Assembly: GCA_031411495.1 (NCBI GenBank)
Contig: JANOBD010000019.1
Location: forward strand, 1-64,000
DNA from: JANOBD01 sp031411495
GTDB taxonomy: Bacteria > Planctomycetota > Phycisphaerae > Tepidisphaerales > Tepidisphaeraceae
Length of the DNA stretch: 64,000 bases
Direction of reading: 5' to 3'
The notes beneath the pieces were generated by a model, which did not search any database, had not been told where the DNA came from, and saw only the letters and a list, made by a program, of their open reading frames with translations. Within the stretch, counting starts at the first letter, position 1. Each line of letters opens with the position of its first letter. Below are positions 23,518 to 31,362 of this stretch, piece after piece. Both the position numbers and the translations under genes were made by a program.

Positions 23518-24609
23518 TCACTTGATCACCGCATCTACCACCACCGGATAGTGGTCGCTCGCCACATCGGCCAGATCCCCGCGAAAAACGTAGACGTACT
23601 TCACCCACTCGGCCGCCTCCGGGGTGGCGAAGGCGTGATCGATGAAGCTGCGGTGGCGTGCCGAGCGGTAGCCGCCGTAGCTGATCTCGCCGCGGTCGAC
23701 CAGCGGCTTGGTGAGGATGGTGAGTGCCGTCGCGCCGGTGCCGGCGACCTTCTCGATCGCGCTGCCGCCGGCCTGCTTCTCGAACTCGTCCATGCCCAGC
23801 TCATCGTTCATGTCGCCGAGGAAGAACACCTGCGGCGGGCCGATCTTCTTGACCTCGTTGACGATCTGGTTGGTCCGCTCGGCCTCGGCGTTGCGCCACT
23901 TGGTGACTTCGAGGCTGTTGTCGCTCTTGCTCTTGGCGTGATTCGTGCCGACCCAGAACTTGGTTCCGTTGGGCGCCTGGATGAGCGCGAAGCCCGGCCC
24001 ACGGGCGAAGAGTTTGTCGAAGATCGGGTTGACGTGATTCGTGTCCGGCTCGTTGCGATAATCCTCGCGGAACTCGAGCACCTTGAAGCCGGGGCGCACG
24101 AGGATGGCAGTGTTCTGGCCGCGCTCGGTGTTGGTCTTAAAGATGTGGACGGTTTCGAAATACCCCTGCAGGAACTGGGTGTTGAAGTAATTCAGGTCTT
24201 TCCCGTCGCACCCTTCCTGCAGCACCCAGATGTCCGGCTTCACGTCGGTGATGGTTCGGGCGACCTCCCAGTTCTCTTCATCGTCTTCCTTGCGCTCGCG
24301 TGCGATGAGTTCGAGCGCGGCCGGCGGCCAGTCGGGCTGGGTGGTCTTGCTCACCGCGAACGCCTTGAAGTTCTCGGCGAAGTTCTCGACGTTGTATGTC
24401 ATGATGCGAACCGGTTGGCCGGTCGGCTGCGTCGTTGCGTTCTGGACGAAGACGGCAGGCTGAACGGGCGCGGACGCGACCGATGGCTGGACGCTCGCCG
24501 AAACATCCGACGCCGCGGCGGATTTTCGACTCGCTTCCTGCGCCGACTGGCATGCCGACACCGTGACTAGACTCATCGCCGCAACTGCAATCATCATCTT
24601 TGGCATCAT
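23518..24609 (-). CDS. Endonuclease/exonuclease/phosphatase family lipoprotein
   Basis: 363 residues from the ATG at 24609 (AGGA 7 bases upstream), or the adjacent ATG at 24606. A signal peptide ends in a VSAC lipobox. A ~50-residue Ser/Ala/Gln-rich linker follows, then the EEP fold: VRIMTYNVENFAENF, PDIWVLQEGCDG (catalytic Glu), FWVGTNHAKS (His), VFFLGDMNDELG (GDxN), and SDHYPVVVDAVI (SDHxPV). All catalytic residues of the DNase I/sphingomyelinase-like fold are present. Being lipid-anchored outside the cytoplasm, it may act on extracellular nucleic acids or phospholipids; the substrate is unknown. It diverges from mutS. Confidence 0.88.
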   Translation of the reverse strand: MMPKMMIAVAAMSLVTVSACQSAQEASRKSAAASDVSASVQPSVASAPVQPAVFVQNATTQPTGQPVRIMTYNVENFAENFKAFAVSKTTQPDWPPAALELIARERKEDDEENWEVARTITDVKPDIWVLQEGCDGKDLNYFNTQFLQGYFETVHIFKTNTERGQNTAILVRPGFKVLEFREDYRNEPDTNHVNPIFDKLFARGPGFALIQAPNGTKFWVGTNHAKSKSDNSLEVTKWRNAEAERTNQIVNEVKKIGPPQVFFLGDMNDELGMDEFEKQAGGSAIEKVAGTGATALTILTKPLVDRGEISYGGYRSARHRSFIDHAFATPEAAEWVKYVYVFRGDLADVASDHYPVVVDAVIK

Positions 24610-24667
24610 TGGATTGTCCTGATCTCCGAAGTTACTGTGCCGCGTCGCGGCGAGGGCCGCAGACCGA

Positions 24668-27397
24668 ATGTCCGACACCGAAACAACCTCTCAACGCGCC
24701 GGCGGCCCTTCTATTCCTCAGAATGACACGCAGCGGGCGATCAACGATAGCGACTTGTCGCCAGCGATGCGCCAATACGTCTCGTTTAAGCGCCAATATC
24801 CCGATTACATCCTCTTCTTTCGGATGGGCGACTTCTACGAAATGTTCTGGGAGGACGCCAAAACCTGCGGCCGCGTGCTCGGCCTCACCGTCACCAGCCG
24901 CGACAAGCACAGCGAATCGCCCGTGCCGATGGCGGGCGTGCCGTTCCATTCCGTCGAGGGCTATCTGCGCCGGATGATCCAGGCCGGCTACCGCGTCGCG
25001 CTCGCGGAGCAGATGGAAGATCCCAAAACCGCCAAGGGCGTCGTGAAGCGCGATGTGACGCGCCTGATTACGCCCGGCACGCTGACCGACGAGCCGATGC
25101 TCGACGGCAAGACCGACAACTACCTCGCCGCGCTGTCGTTCCACGTCTCAAAGAAACAAGGCTACCGCGTCGGCCTCGCGTGGGTGGAACTTTCCACCGG
25201 CGGCATGTGGGCGATGAGCGGCGACGAAGCCGAAGTGCTCGAACAGATCGCGCGACTGCAAGCCGCCGAGGTGTTGATGCCCGAAGCGCGCGATGGCCTG
25301 ACCCATCCACTCACCGCGAAGGTGAAGTCGCTCGGCATCAAGGCGGTCAGTCAGCGGCCGGGCTGGCAGCACACCGCTCACCACGCGATCGAACAGATCC
25401 GCAAGCAGTGGCAGGTCAAGAACACCGCCGGCTTCGGCTTCGACGATGATGAAGACCCGGCCGTCTTCTCGATCGGCGCGCTCCTCAGCTATCTCGAAGA
25501 AACCCAGAAGAGTTCGCTCGGCCACCTGCGCACGCCGCGTCGACACGACGCGAGCGCGCACATCGCCATCGATCCCGCAACGTACCGCTCACTGGAAATC
25601 GAACGCACGACCCGCGGCGGCGGCTACGAAGGCTCGCTCCTTTCTTCCATCGACAAGACCCGCACCGGCATGGGCGCTCGACTCCTTCGCCAGTGGATTC
25701 GCTTCCCGCTCATCGATCGCGAGCACATCGAGTCCCGCCAACTGGCGATCGGCGCGCTGCTCGGCTCGCCCATGCAGCGATCGGCCATCATTGATGCACT
25801 CGACGATGTCTGCGACATCGAACGTATCCTCGCCCGCATCACGGTCGGGCGGGCGAGCCCGCGCGACCTCTGCGCGCTCGGCAAGTGCCTGGACTCGCTG
25901 CCGACACTGATCGACGAACTTTCGAAAGTGACCGCGAACGAACTGGTCTCTCCCGAACTCGTCAACCTTCGGCCGTTCCTCGTCGAACAGTCGAGCTTCC
26001 TGACCGGCTCGATCAAGTCCGATCCGCCTCATCACCTGCGCGAAGGCGGCGTCATCGCCGACGGCTTCGATGCCGAACTCGATCGGCTGCGCATCCTCAC
26101 CGTCAACAGCCAGCAGTGGCTCGCGGAATACCAGGCGAAGCTGGTGGCCGAATCGAACATCCCGAACGTCAAGGTGAGCTACAACAAGGTCTTCGGCTAC
26201 TACATCGAGGTGACCGAGTCCCACAAGGACAAGGCCCCCGCCACCTGGACGCGTCGGCAGACCGTGAAGAACGCCGAGCGCTACATCACGCCGGAACTCA
26301 AGAAGTTCGAAGACGAAGCGCTCACCGCCCGCGAGCGGTCAATCGCGCTCGAACAGCAGCTCTTCGAATCGATCCGGCAGAAGTTGCTGCCGCACCTCTC
26401 GACGTATCAGGAACTGGCCGCCAGCCTCGCGCGGCTCGACGTCATCACCTCCCTTGCACAGCTCGCGCAGGAGCAGCGCTACTGCAAACCCGCGATCGTC
26501 AACGAGCGCGTGATGCACATCGTCGACGGCCGACACCCCGTGCTCGAACAACAGCTCGCGCCCGGCGGCGCGATGAGCACGACGACCTCTACCCAGTTCG
26601 TCTCCAACGACACGCACTTCGACGAAAAACAGACTGTCATGCTCATCACCGGCCCGAACATGGCCGGCAAAAGCACGTTTATCCGCCAGGTGGCGCTCAT
26701 CACCCTGCTGGCGCACATCGGCAGCTACGTGCCGGCTAAATCCGCGACGATCGGCCTGACCGACCGGATCTTCTCCCGCATCGGCGCGAGCGATGAGATC
26801 CACGCCGGCCAGTCGACCTTCATGGTCGAGATGGTCGAGACGGCGAATATCCTCAACAACGCGACCAGCCGGAGCGTCGTCATCCTCGACGAGATCGGTC
26901 GCGGCACGAGCACGCTCGACGGGCTGAGCCTGGCGTGGGCGATCACCGAGCACTTAGCCGCCAACGTCAAGTCGCGCACGCTCTTCGCGACGCACTACCA
27001 CGAGCTCACCGAACTCGCCGAGCAACAGGAACTCGGCATCCGCAACTTCAAGGTGGCCGTCCGCGAGTGGGAGGACCAAGTGATTTTCCTCCACCGCATC
27101 GTGCAAGGCGGCACCGACCGCAGCTACGGCATCCATGTCGCCCGCCTCGCGGGTGTGCCCAAGGGCGTGCTCGACCGCGCGAAGAACCTGCTCGGCCAAC
27201 TCGCCGTCCATCACGCCGGATCACACAAGCCGACCATCGCCCCGGCATCGAAAGCCAAACCGTCCAACCAGATGCAGCTCTTCGCCTACGAGCCGAGCGG
27301 ACTGACGAAGGCGATCAGCGAGGTCGATCTCGATGCGCTTTCGCCGAGAGAGGCGCACGAGCTGATCCGCAAGTGGAAGAGCGAGTTCGGAAAATAA
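24668..27397 (+). CDS. mutS: DNA mismatch repair protein MutS
   Basis: 909 residues, in line with MutS. The mismatch-recognition domain shows FFRMGDFYEMFWEDA (the F-x-E motif that stacks on mispairs). The clamp and lever follow, with KVFGYYIEVTESHKDKAPATWTRRQTVKNAERY. The ATPase domain has Walker A GPNMAGKST near residue 665, ILDEIGRGTSTLDGLSLAWA (Walker B and D-loop) and FATHYHEL. It detects mismatches after replication. No mutL is nearby. A palindromic heptamer-repeat element separates it from ndk on the opposite strand. Confidence 0.97.
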   Translation: MSDTETTSQRAGGPSIPQNDTQRAINDSDLSPAMRQYVSFKRQYPDYILFFRMGDFYEMFWEDAKTCGRVLGLTVTSRDKHSESPVPMAGVPFHSVEGYLRRMIQAGYRVALAEQMEDPKTAKGVVKRDVTRLITPGTLTDEPMLDGKTDNYLAALSFHVSKKQGYRVGLAWVELSTGGMWAMSGDEAEVLEQIARLQAAEVLMPEARDGLTHPLTAKVKSLGIKAVSQRPGWQHTAHHAIEQIRKQWQVKNTAGFGFDDDEDPAVFSIGALLSYLEETQKSSLGHLRTPRRHDASAHIAIDPATYRSLEIERTTRGGGYEGSLLSSIDKTRTGMGARLLRQWIRFPLIDREHIESRQLAIGALLGSPMQRSAIIDALDDVCDIERILARITVGRASPRDLCALGKCLDSLPTLIDELSKVTANELVSPELVNLRPFLVEQSSFLTGSIKSDPPHHLREGGVIADGFDAELDRLRILTVNSQQWLAEYQAKLVAESNIPNVKVSYNKVFGYYIEVTESHKDKAPATWTRRQTVKNAERYITPELKKFEDEALTARERSIALEQQLFESIRQKLLPHLSTYQELAASLARLDVITSLAQLAQEQRYCKPAIVNERVMHIVDGRHPVLEQQLAPGGAMSTTTSTQFVSNDTHFDEKQTVMLITGPNMAGKSTFIRQVALITLLAHIGSYVPAKSATIGLTDRIFSRIGASDEIHAGQSTFMVEMVETANILNNATSRSVVILDEIGRGTSTLDGLSLAWAITEHLAANVKSRTLFATHYHELTELAEQQELGIRNFKVAVREWEDQVIFLHRIVQGGTDRSYGIHVARLAGVPKGVLDRAKNLLGQLAVHHAGSHKPTIAPASKAKPSNQMQLFAYEPSGLTKAISEVDLDALSPREAHELIRKWKSEFGK

Positions 27398-27404
27398 TGT
27401 GACT

Positions 27405-27481
27405 AGTCGCTAGTGATTGGTGGCTAGTGAATAGTGGCTGGTCGGTATCCCCTAGCCGCAAGCCACTATTCACCAGCCACT
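27405..27481. repeat. Heptamer tandem repeats forming a hairpin; probable bidirectional terminator of mutS and ndk
   Basis: Six 7-base units run from 27405 to 27446 (AGTCGCT, AGTGATT, GGTGGCT, AGTGAAT, AGTGGCT, GGTCGGT). Four complementary-type units run from 27454 to 27481 (AGCCGCA, AGCCACT, ATTCACC, AGCCACT). Positions 27420-27439 pair with 27461-27480 at 19 of 20 bases. It lies between the convergent stops of mutS and ndk, with T-rich ends, and probably terminates both transcripts. Confidence 0.8.
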
Positions 27482-27490
27482 TTTCGCGCA

Positions 27491-27907
27491 TCACTTCAGC
27501 TCATCGCCAAAAAAGATGCCGACTTCGCGCTTCGCGCTATCGACACTGTCTGATCCGTGCACCAGGTTCTCGGTGAAGCTGTAAGCGTAGTCGCCGCGGA
27601 TGGTGCCGGGGGCAGCTTCGGTGAACTTGGTCTTGCCGATGAGCGTGCGCATCACCACGATCGCCTCATCGCCTTCAACCACCATCAGCACGACCGGCGA
27701 GGTCGTCATGAAGCTCACCAGGTCTTTGAAGAAGCCTTTGCCGGCATGCTCGGCGTAGTGCTTCTCGGCGGTGGCGACGGGGATCGTGGTTCGCTTCATC
27801 GCGACGATGTCGAGACCCTTGTTCTCGATCCGGCGGATGATCTCGCCGCAGAGCTTGCGCTTGACGGCATCGGGCTTAAGAATGATGAGCGTGCGTTCGA
27901 CGGCCAT
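27491..27907 (-). CDS. ndk: Nucleoside diphosphate kinase
   Basis: 138 residues. MAVERTLIILKPDAVKRKLCGEIIRRIENKG, then HYAEHAGKGFFKDLVSFMTTSPVV, and NLVHGSDSVDSAKREVGIFF with the phospho-accepting His117 at its canonical place. It balances NTP and dNTP pools by transferring the gamma phosphate. The GGAGA-like SD before the ATG is good. Upstream lies a repeat element and then rsgA on the same strand. Confidence 0.97.
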   Translation of the reverse strand: MAVERTLIILKPDAVKRKLCGEIIRRIENKGLDIVAMKRTTIPVATAEKHYAEHAGKGFFKDLVSFMTTSPVVLMVVEGDEAIVVMRTLIGKTKFTEAAPGTIRGDYAYSFTENLVHGSDSVDSAKREVGIFFGDELK

Positions 27908-27984
27908 GGTTGGTTCTCCCTAAAGGTTAAAAATGGACCGGAATGATACAGAAATCCTCGGCATCCGCGAAATGCCGGAATGTG

Positions 27985-28095
27985 GCCCACGAAGACACAC
28001 GAAAGGCACGAAGAAAGACGTTTAAGTGGGTCGGAATCACGCTCCTTCTCTCAGCCCTCCGTTCCCCTTCGTGCCCTTCGTGTGACTTCGTGGGA
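27985..28095. repeat. Second CACGAAG-type inverted-repeat element
   Basis: The left arm (27985-28013) and the reverse complement of the right arm (28067-28095) agree at 26 of 29 positions. Units resemble those at 4025-4217 (CCACGAAG, ACACACGAA, AGGCACGAAG). It fills the gap between the rsgA stop and the ndk start, both on the minus strand, and could terminate rsgA transcription. Confidence 0.8.
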
Positions 28096-28102
28096 AGCTC
28101 TC

Positions 28103-29167
28103 CTAGAACCGCAGCTTCGGGTGCTTCCGATTATTCATCGCGATCTTCTTCCATCGCTCGCGCTCCTTTCGCTTGGCGTGGGCATCATTCTCGCGCTGCT
28201 GGTACGCCGCCTCTCGCTGGAGCTTGAGGTAACTGGCCCACCGTTCGCGATCGAGCGTTCCCTCCTCCAGTGCGCTGCGGACCGCGCAGCCCGGCTCCGT
28301 CCGGTGCTGGCAGTCGGTGAACCTGCAGCAGGTCACCAGTCGCTCGACATCTTCAAACGTCGCGGCCAGTCCGTCATCGACGTCGTAGAACTGCAGCTCG
28401 CGCATGCCCGGCGTGTCGATGATGATTCCGCCGCCGGGGAGCAGGAACAGCTTCCGCACCGTCGTCGTGTGCCGGCCCTTGTCTTTCACGCTGCCGACCT
28501 CGAACACCGCCTGTACCTCCGATCCGAGCAGCGCGTTGATGAGCGTGCTCTTGCCAGTGCCGCTGGAGCCGACGATCACCGCCGTCTGTCGCTCGCCGAT
28601 CTGCTTCGCGACGTTCTCGATGCCGACGTGCTGGATCGCGCTGGTCTTCACGATCCGCACGCCCGGCGCGACGCCTTCGACGTCGCTCACAAAATCCTCC
28701 ACGTTCTCGTGGATATCACACTTGGTGAGCACGACGACCGGCCGCGCGCCGCCCTCCCACACCGCCGCGATATAGCGCTCGATGCGGCGGACGTTGAAGT
28801 CGCCGCCAAGCGCTGCGACGACGAGTGCGACATCGATGTTCGCCGCGATGATCTGCCGCGCGCCCGTCTGCGGCGCGCTGCGCGAGAAACAGCTCCTACG
28901 CGGCAAGACGCGTGTGATCGTCGCGCGATCGTCTCTGGGCGCCTGTCGGACCAGCACCCAGTCGCCGACGCCGGGATAGCCGAGCTCGCCGGGCTCGTTG
29001 CGGAGTTTGCCCGCGAGGGAGGCCCAGGCTTCACCGCGATCGCCGGCGACCAGGTACAGCTCGCGTTGCTCCTCGATCACGCGGGCGGGAATCAAATCGA
29101 TGGAAGAATCCGTGTGACGGTCTGGCCAGAACGAGTCGTTCCAGCCGAGGGTTTCGTTCGTAAACAA
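28103..29167 (-). CDS. rsgA: Ribosome small subunit-dependent GTPase RsgA
   Basis: 354 residues from a TTG at 29167 that has GGGGAG 7 bases upstream; family similarity starts at LGWNDSF. The open frame extends to an ATG at 29293 and would add a 42-residue Ala/Arg-rich stretch. The OB domain (IPARVIEEQRELYLVAGDRGEAWASLAGKL) precedes the circularly permuted GTPase: VLTKCDIHE (G4), TSA (G5), VGSSGTGKSTLINALLG (G1), and DTPGMRELQFYDVD (G3). The C-terminal zinc knuckle is CRFTDCQHRTEPGCAV. It acts in maturation of the 30S subunit. Confidence 0.94.
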   Translation of the reverse strand: MFTNETLGWNDSFWPDRHTDSSIDLIPARVIEEQRELYLVAGDRGEAWASLAGKLRNEPGELGYPGVGDWVLVRQAPRDDRATITRVLPRRSCFSRSAPQTGARQIIAANIDVALVVAALGGDFNVRRIERYIAAVWEGGARPVVVLTKCDIHENVEDFVSDVEGVAPGVRIVKTSAIQHVGIENVAKQIGERQTAVIVGSSGTGKSTLINALLGSEVQAVFEVGSVKDKGRHTTTVRKLFLLPGGGIIIDTPGMRELQFYDVDDGLAATFEDVERLVTCCRFTDCQHRTEPGCAVRSALEEGTLDRERWASYLKLQREAAYQQRENDAHAKRKERERWKKIAMNNRKHPKLRF

Positions 29168-29180
29168 AGCTGAACTCCCC

Positions 29181-29236
29181 GCGGCGCGTGCCGCGATGAC
29201 GGCGGCGCGTGCCGCCATTGCGGCGGCGCGTGCCGC
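29181..29236. repeat. Three 21-bp tandem repeats at the 5' end of rsgA
   Basis: GCGGCGCGTGCCGC occurs at 29181, 29202 and 29223, exactly 21 bases apart. Each unit is a near-palindrome able to form a small hairpin. In the upstream extension of rsgA they would encode three AARAAxx heptapeptides; if translation starts at the TTG at 29167 they form a structured leader. A short repeat of TCGCGAGAAAC follows (29242-29263). Confidence 0.8.
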
Positions 29237-29323
29237 GAATTTCGCGAGAAACTCGCGAGAAACAGGTCTTCGTAACCAGAAAAAGATCGACAAACACGCC
29301 GGCTCAGAAGAGCGGAGCAGCCC

Positions 29324-29366
29324 GAGGTCAGAAGTCAGGGATCAGACGTCAGACACTGCAGATCAG
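29324..29366. repeat. Degenerate heptamer tandem repeat upstream of rsgA
   Basis: Seven-base units read GGTCAGA, AGTCAGG, GATCAGA, CGTCAGA, CACTGCA, GATCAGC. The period is 7, as in the mutS-ndk element, but the unit differs. Its right end overlaps the stop codon of the 15-codon ORF at 29363-29410. Confidence 0.7.
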
Positions 29367-29410
29367 CAGCGCGCAGCGGAGGAGGCGAAGTTGGTGTGAA
29401 GGACAGTCAT
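29363..29410 (-). CDS. 15-codon mini-ORF with a near-perfect Shine-Dalgarno (leader peptide candidate)
   Basis: AAAGGAGG stands 7 bases before an ATG at 29410, and the frame reads MTVLHTNFASSAARC then TGA. A promoter-like TTGACG/TAGCAT pair lies about 35-60 bases upstream on the same strand. The start resembles flagellin N-termini (MxVxxTNxxS), which may be chance. It could be a leader peptide for rsgA, whose start is 196 bases downstream, a small protein, or the stub of a lost gene. Confidence 0.4.
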   Translation of the reverse strand: MTVLHTNFASSAARC

Positions 29411-29443
29411 GTCGTCGCCTCCTTTCAAAGGGTGAGTGGCGAG

Positions 29444-29471
29444 ATGCTACCGCGGCGGGCGGCCGCGTCAA
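29444..29471 (-). promoter_or_regulatory. Promoter candidate for the mini-ORF and rsgA
   Basis: On the minus strand TTGACG (29466-29471) and TAGCAT (29444-29449) are separated by 16 bases. The predicted transcript would start near 29437, about 12 bases before the SD of the mini-ORF. Confidence 0.45.
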
Positions 29472-29620
29472 TCGAAACCCGATTTTCTTCGCTCGTCCAA
29501 CGCTTGACTCGATAGCCAACCGATGCCTGATGACCCCTTCCCTTTACCCGTCGGCTCCCGGGGTCCCGCACCACAATTCGCGTAACCCGTTGTGATGCCA
29601 ACACGTTCGCGCTGCGCGAG

Positions 29621-29672
29621 AAGCTGGGCACCCGAAAATGCTCCGAAATGGGTCATTGTGGGTAACCGCGGG
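29621..29672 (+). repeat. 52-bp dispersed repeat, copy 1
   Basis: This matches 10999-10948 (minus strand) at 46 of 52 positions, with no similarity in either flank. It sits inside a potential 26-codon frame (ATG at 29595, TAA at 29673-29675) whose end reads SWAPENAPKWVIVGNRG. The surrounding interval 29472-29899 has no convincing gene. It also contains a 9-bp inverted repeat GCGCTGCGC / GCGCAGCGC (29739-29747 and 29762-29770). Confidence 0.8.
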
Positions 29673-29899
29673 TAAGGCGATTCGCCCGCGGACGCGCCGC
29701 CCTATTCACATTCCAATGAGCGCTTCCAACACCCTTCCGCGCTGCGCGAAGACGCGTTTTGGCGCAGCGCACGGCCCGAAATCAATCTCGATAAAGGGTT
29801 ATCGCGTCACAACTTGAAAGCCGACCGAGCGGCCTTGGAATTTGAGGGCCGACCGTTCACGAGCTTCGGCGGCACGGCCGGTATACTCCCCGCCGAACT

Positions 29900-30904
29900 A
29901 TGGCGGAAAAGATCACAATCCTCGGCGACGGCGCGATGGGCACCGTCTGTTCCATCCTCTTCGAAGCGGGCGGCCACTCCATCACCATGTGGGGTGCGTT
30001 CGAAGACTCCATCGAACGCCTCATGCAGAACCGCGAAAACACGCGCCTGCTCCCGGGCGCAAAGGTCCCCGACTCGGTCCGGCTTACTGCCAACGAGCGC
30101 GAGTGTTTCAACGGCTCGACGCTCGTCCTGAGTGCGATCCCGACGCAGTACCTGCGCAAGACCTGGACGCGCCTCGCCCCGCACCTGCCGGACGGCGTCC
30201 CGGTCATCAGCGTGAGCAAGGGCATCGAAACCGAGACGCTCGAGCGCCCCAGCGAGGTCGTGCGCGACGTGCTGGCGGAGTTCGAGAAGCACAACCCGAT
30301 CGCGGTCGTCAGCGGGCCGAACATCGCCGCCGAGATCGCCAAGTATCAGCCCGGCAGCGCCGTCGTCGCGTGCGCGGACGATGCCATCGCCAAGCGCGTG
30401 CAGGCGGCGATGGCGACGCACTGGTTTAGGCTCTACACCAACAGCGACATGCTCGGCGTGGAGATCGCCGGCGCTTCGAAAAACGTCATCGCACTCGCCG
30501 CCGGCATGCTCGACGGCCTCCGCGCCGGCAACAACGCCAAGAGCGTCCTCGTCACCCGCGGCCTTGTGGAAATCTCCCGCCTAGGCGTGGCGATGGGCGC
30601 CGCGGCATCCACGTTCACCGGCCTCGCCGGGCTCGGCGACCTGATCACCACCTGTGTCTCGCCCGAAGGCCGCAACCGCAGCGTCGGCGAACAGATCGGC
30701 AAGGGGTACAAGCTCAGCGACATCCTCGCGACGATGCGCAGCGTCGCCGAAGGCGTGCCAACGACCAAGGCGATGCGCGCCCTCGCCGTGAAACACGATG
30801 TGGAAATGCCGATCACCGAACAGGTGTACCAGGTGCTCTTCAACGGCAAGGATTGCCTGGCAGCGCTCAGCGACCTGATGACGCGGGAACTGAAGGCGGA
30901 GTGA
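29900..30904 (+). CDS. gpsA: Glycerol-3-phosphate dehydrogenase (NAD(P)+)
   Basis: 334 residues. The Rossmann motif ITILGDGAMGTVCS at the N-terminus is followed by LVLSAIPTQYLR, VISVSKGIETETL, VVSGPNIAAEIAK, the catalytic-Lys region VEIAGASKNVIALAAGMLDGL, and FTGLAGLGDLITTCVSPEGRNR. It reduces dihydroxyacetone phosphate to sn-glycerol-3-phosphate for phospholipid synthesis, upstream of PlsC. A TATACT -10-like hexamer at 29882-29887 implies a very short leader. The next gene starts 5 bases after the stop. Confidence 0.96.
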   Translation: MAEKITILGDGAMGTVCSILFEAGGHSITMWGAFEDSIERLMQNRENTRLLPGAKVPDSVRLTANERECFNGSTLVLSAIPTQYLRKTWTRLAPHLPDGVPVISVSKGIETETLERPSEVVRDVLAEFEKHNPIAVVSGPNIAAEIAKYQPGSAVVACADDAIAKRVQAAMATHWFRLYTNSDMLGVEIAGASKNVIALAAGMLDGLRAGNNAKSVLVTRGLVEISRLGVAMGAAASTFTGLAGLGDLITTCVSPEGRNRSVGEQIGKGYKLSDILATMRSVAEGVPTTKAMRALAVKHDVEMPITEQVYQVLFNGKDCLAALSDLMTRELKAE

Positions 30905-30909
30905 AGCCG

Positions 30910-31350
30910 ATGGAATCGCCATCCAACACGCTGCAGTACGCGACGCCGGCAACGAATCGAAGGATGCCGAGTTGGATGGTGATCGGCGCAGTCCTTTACC
31001 ACATCGGTTGGCTTGTCGCGGCAATCGCGATAGCGATCTGGAGCAATCCGAACGGATTTTCTGTAGCGGCCGTCGTCGCCTTTAGCGTCATCGCTATCGT
31101 AATGATGGTTGAGTGGCTCACACTTCAGTTCCGAATCAGTTGGTGCGCAGCTGCAAGCGCCGTCATGAGTGCTGTGCCGACCGTCCTGGTGCCATACAGC
31201 GTCATCGGTTTAACGTTGGTAACGCGAAGTCCGGGGACGTTAAGCGATTTCGAGCGCAATGCCATTCTTGCCGCAATCACGTTCCTCTTCGCCGGCGCGT
31301 ATACAACAACCGTCCATTTCGTGTGGTGGAAGAAGTGCAGCCGACCCTGA
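30910..31350 (+). CDS. Hypothetical four-helix membrane protein
   Basis: 146 residues from the ATG at 30910; a GTG at 30901 overlapping the gpsA stop is an alternative. After a polar N-terminus there are four hydrophobic segments (VIGAVLYHIGWLVAAIAIAIW, VAAVVAFSVIAIVMMVEWL, AAASAVMSAVPTVLVPYSVIGL, AILAAITFLFAGAYTTTVHFVWW). No known motif is seen. It is probably co-transcribed with gpsA and converges on the GT39-like gene. Confidence 0.55.
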   Translation: MESPSNTLQYATPATNRRMPSWMVIGAVLYHIGWLVAAIAIAIWSNPNGFSVAAVVAFSVIAIVMMVEWLTLQFRISWCAAASAVMSAVPTVLVPYSVIGLTLVTRSPGTLSDFERNAILAAITFLFAGAYTTTVHFVWWKKCSRP

Positions 31351-31362
31351 ACGGTTGCGAAT

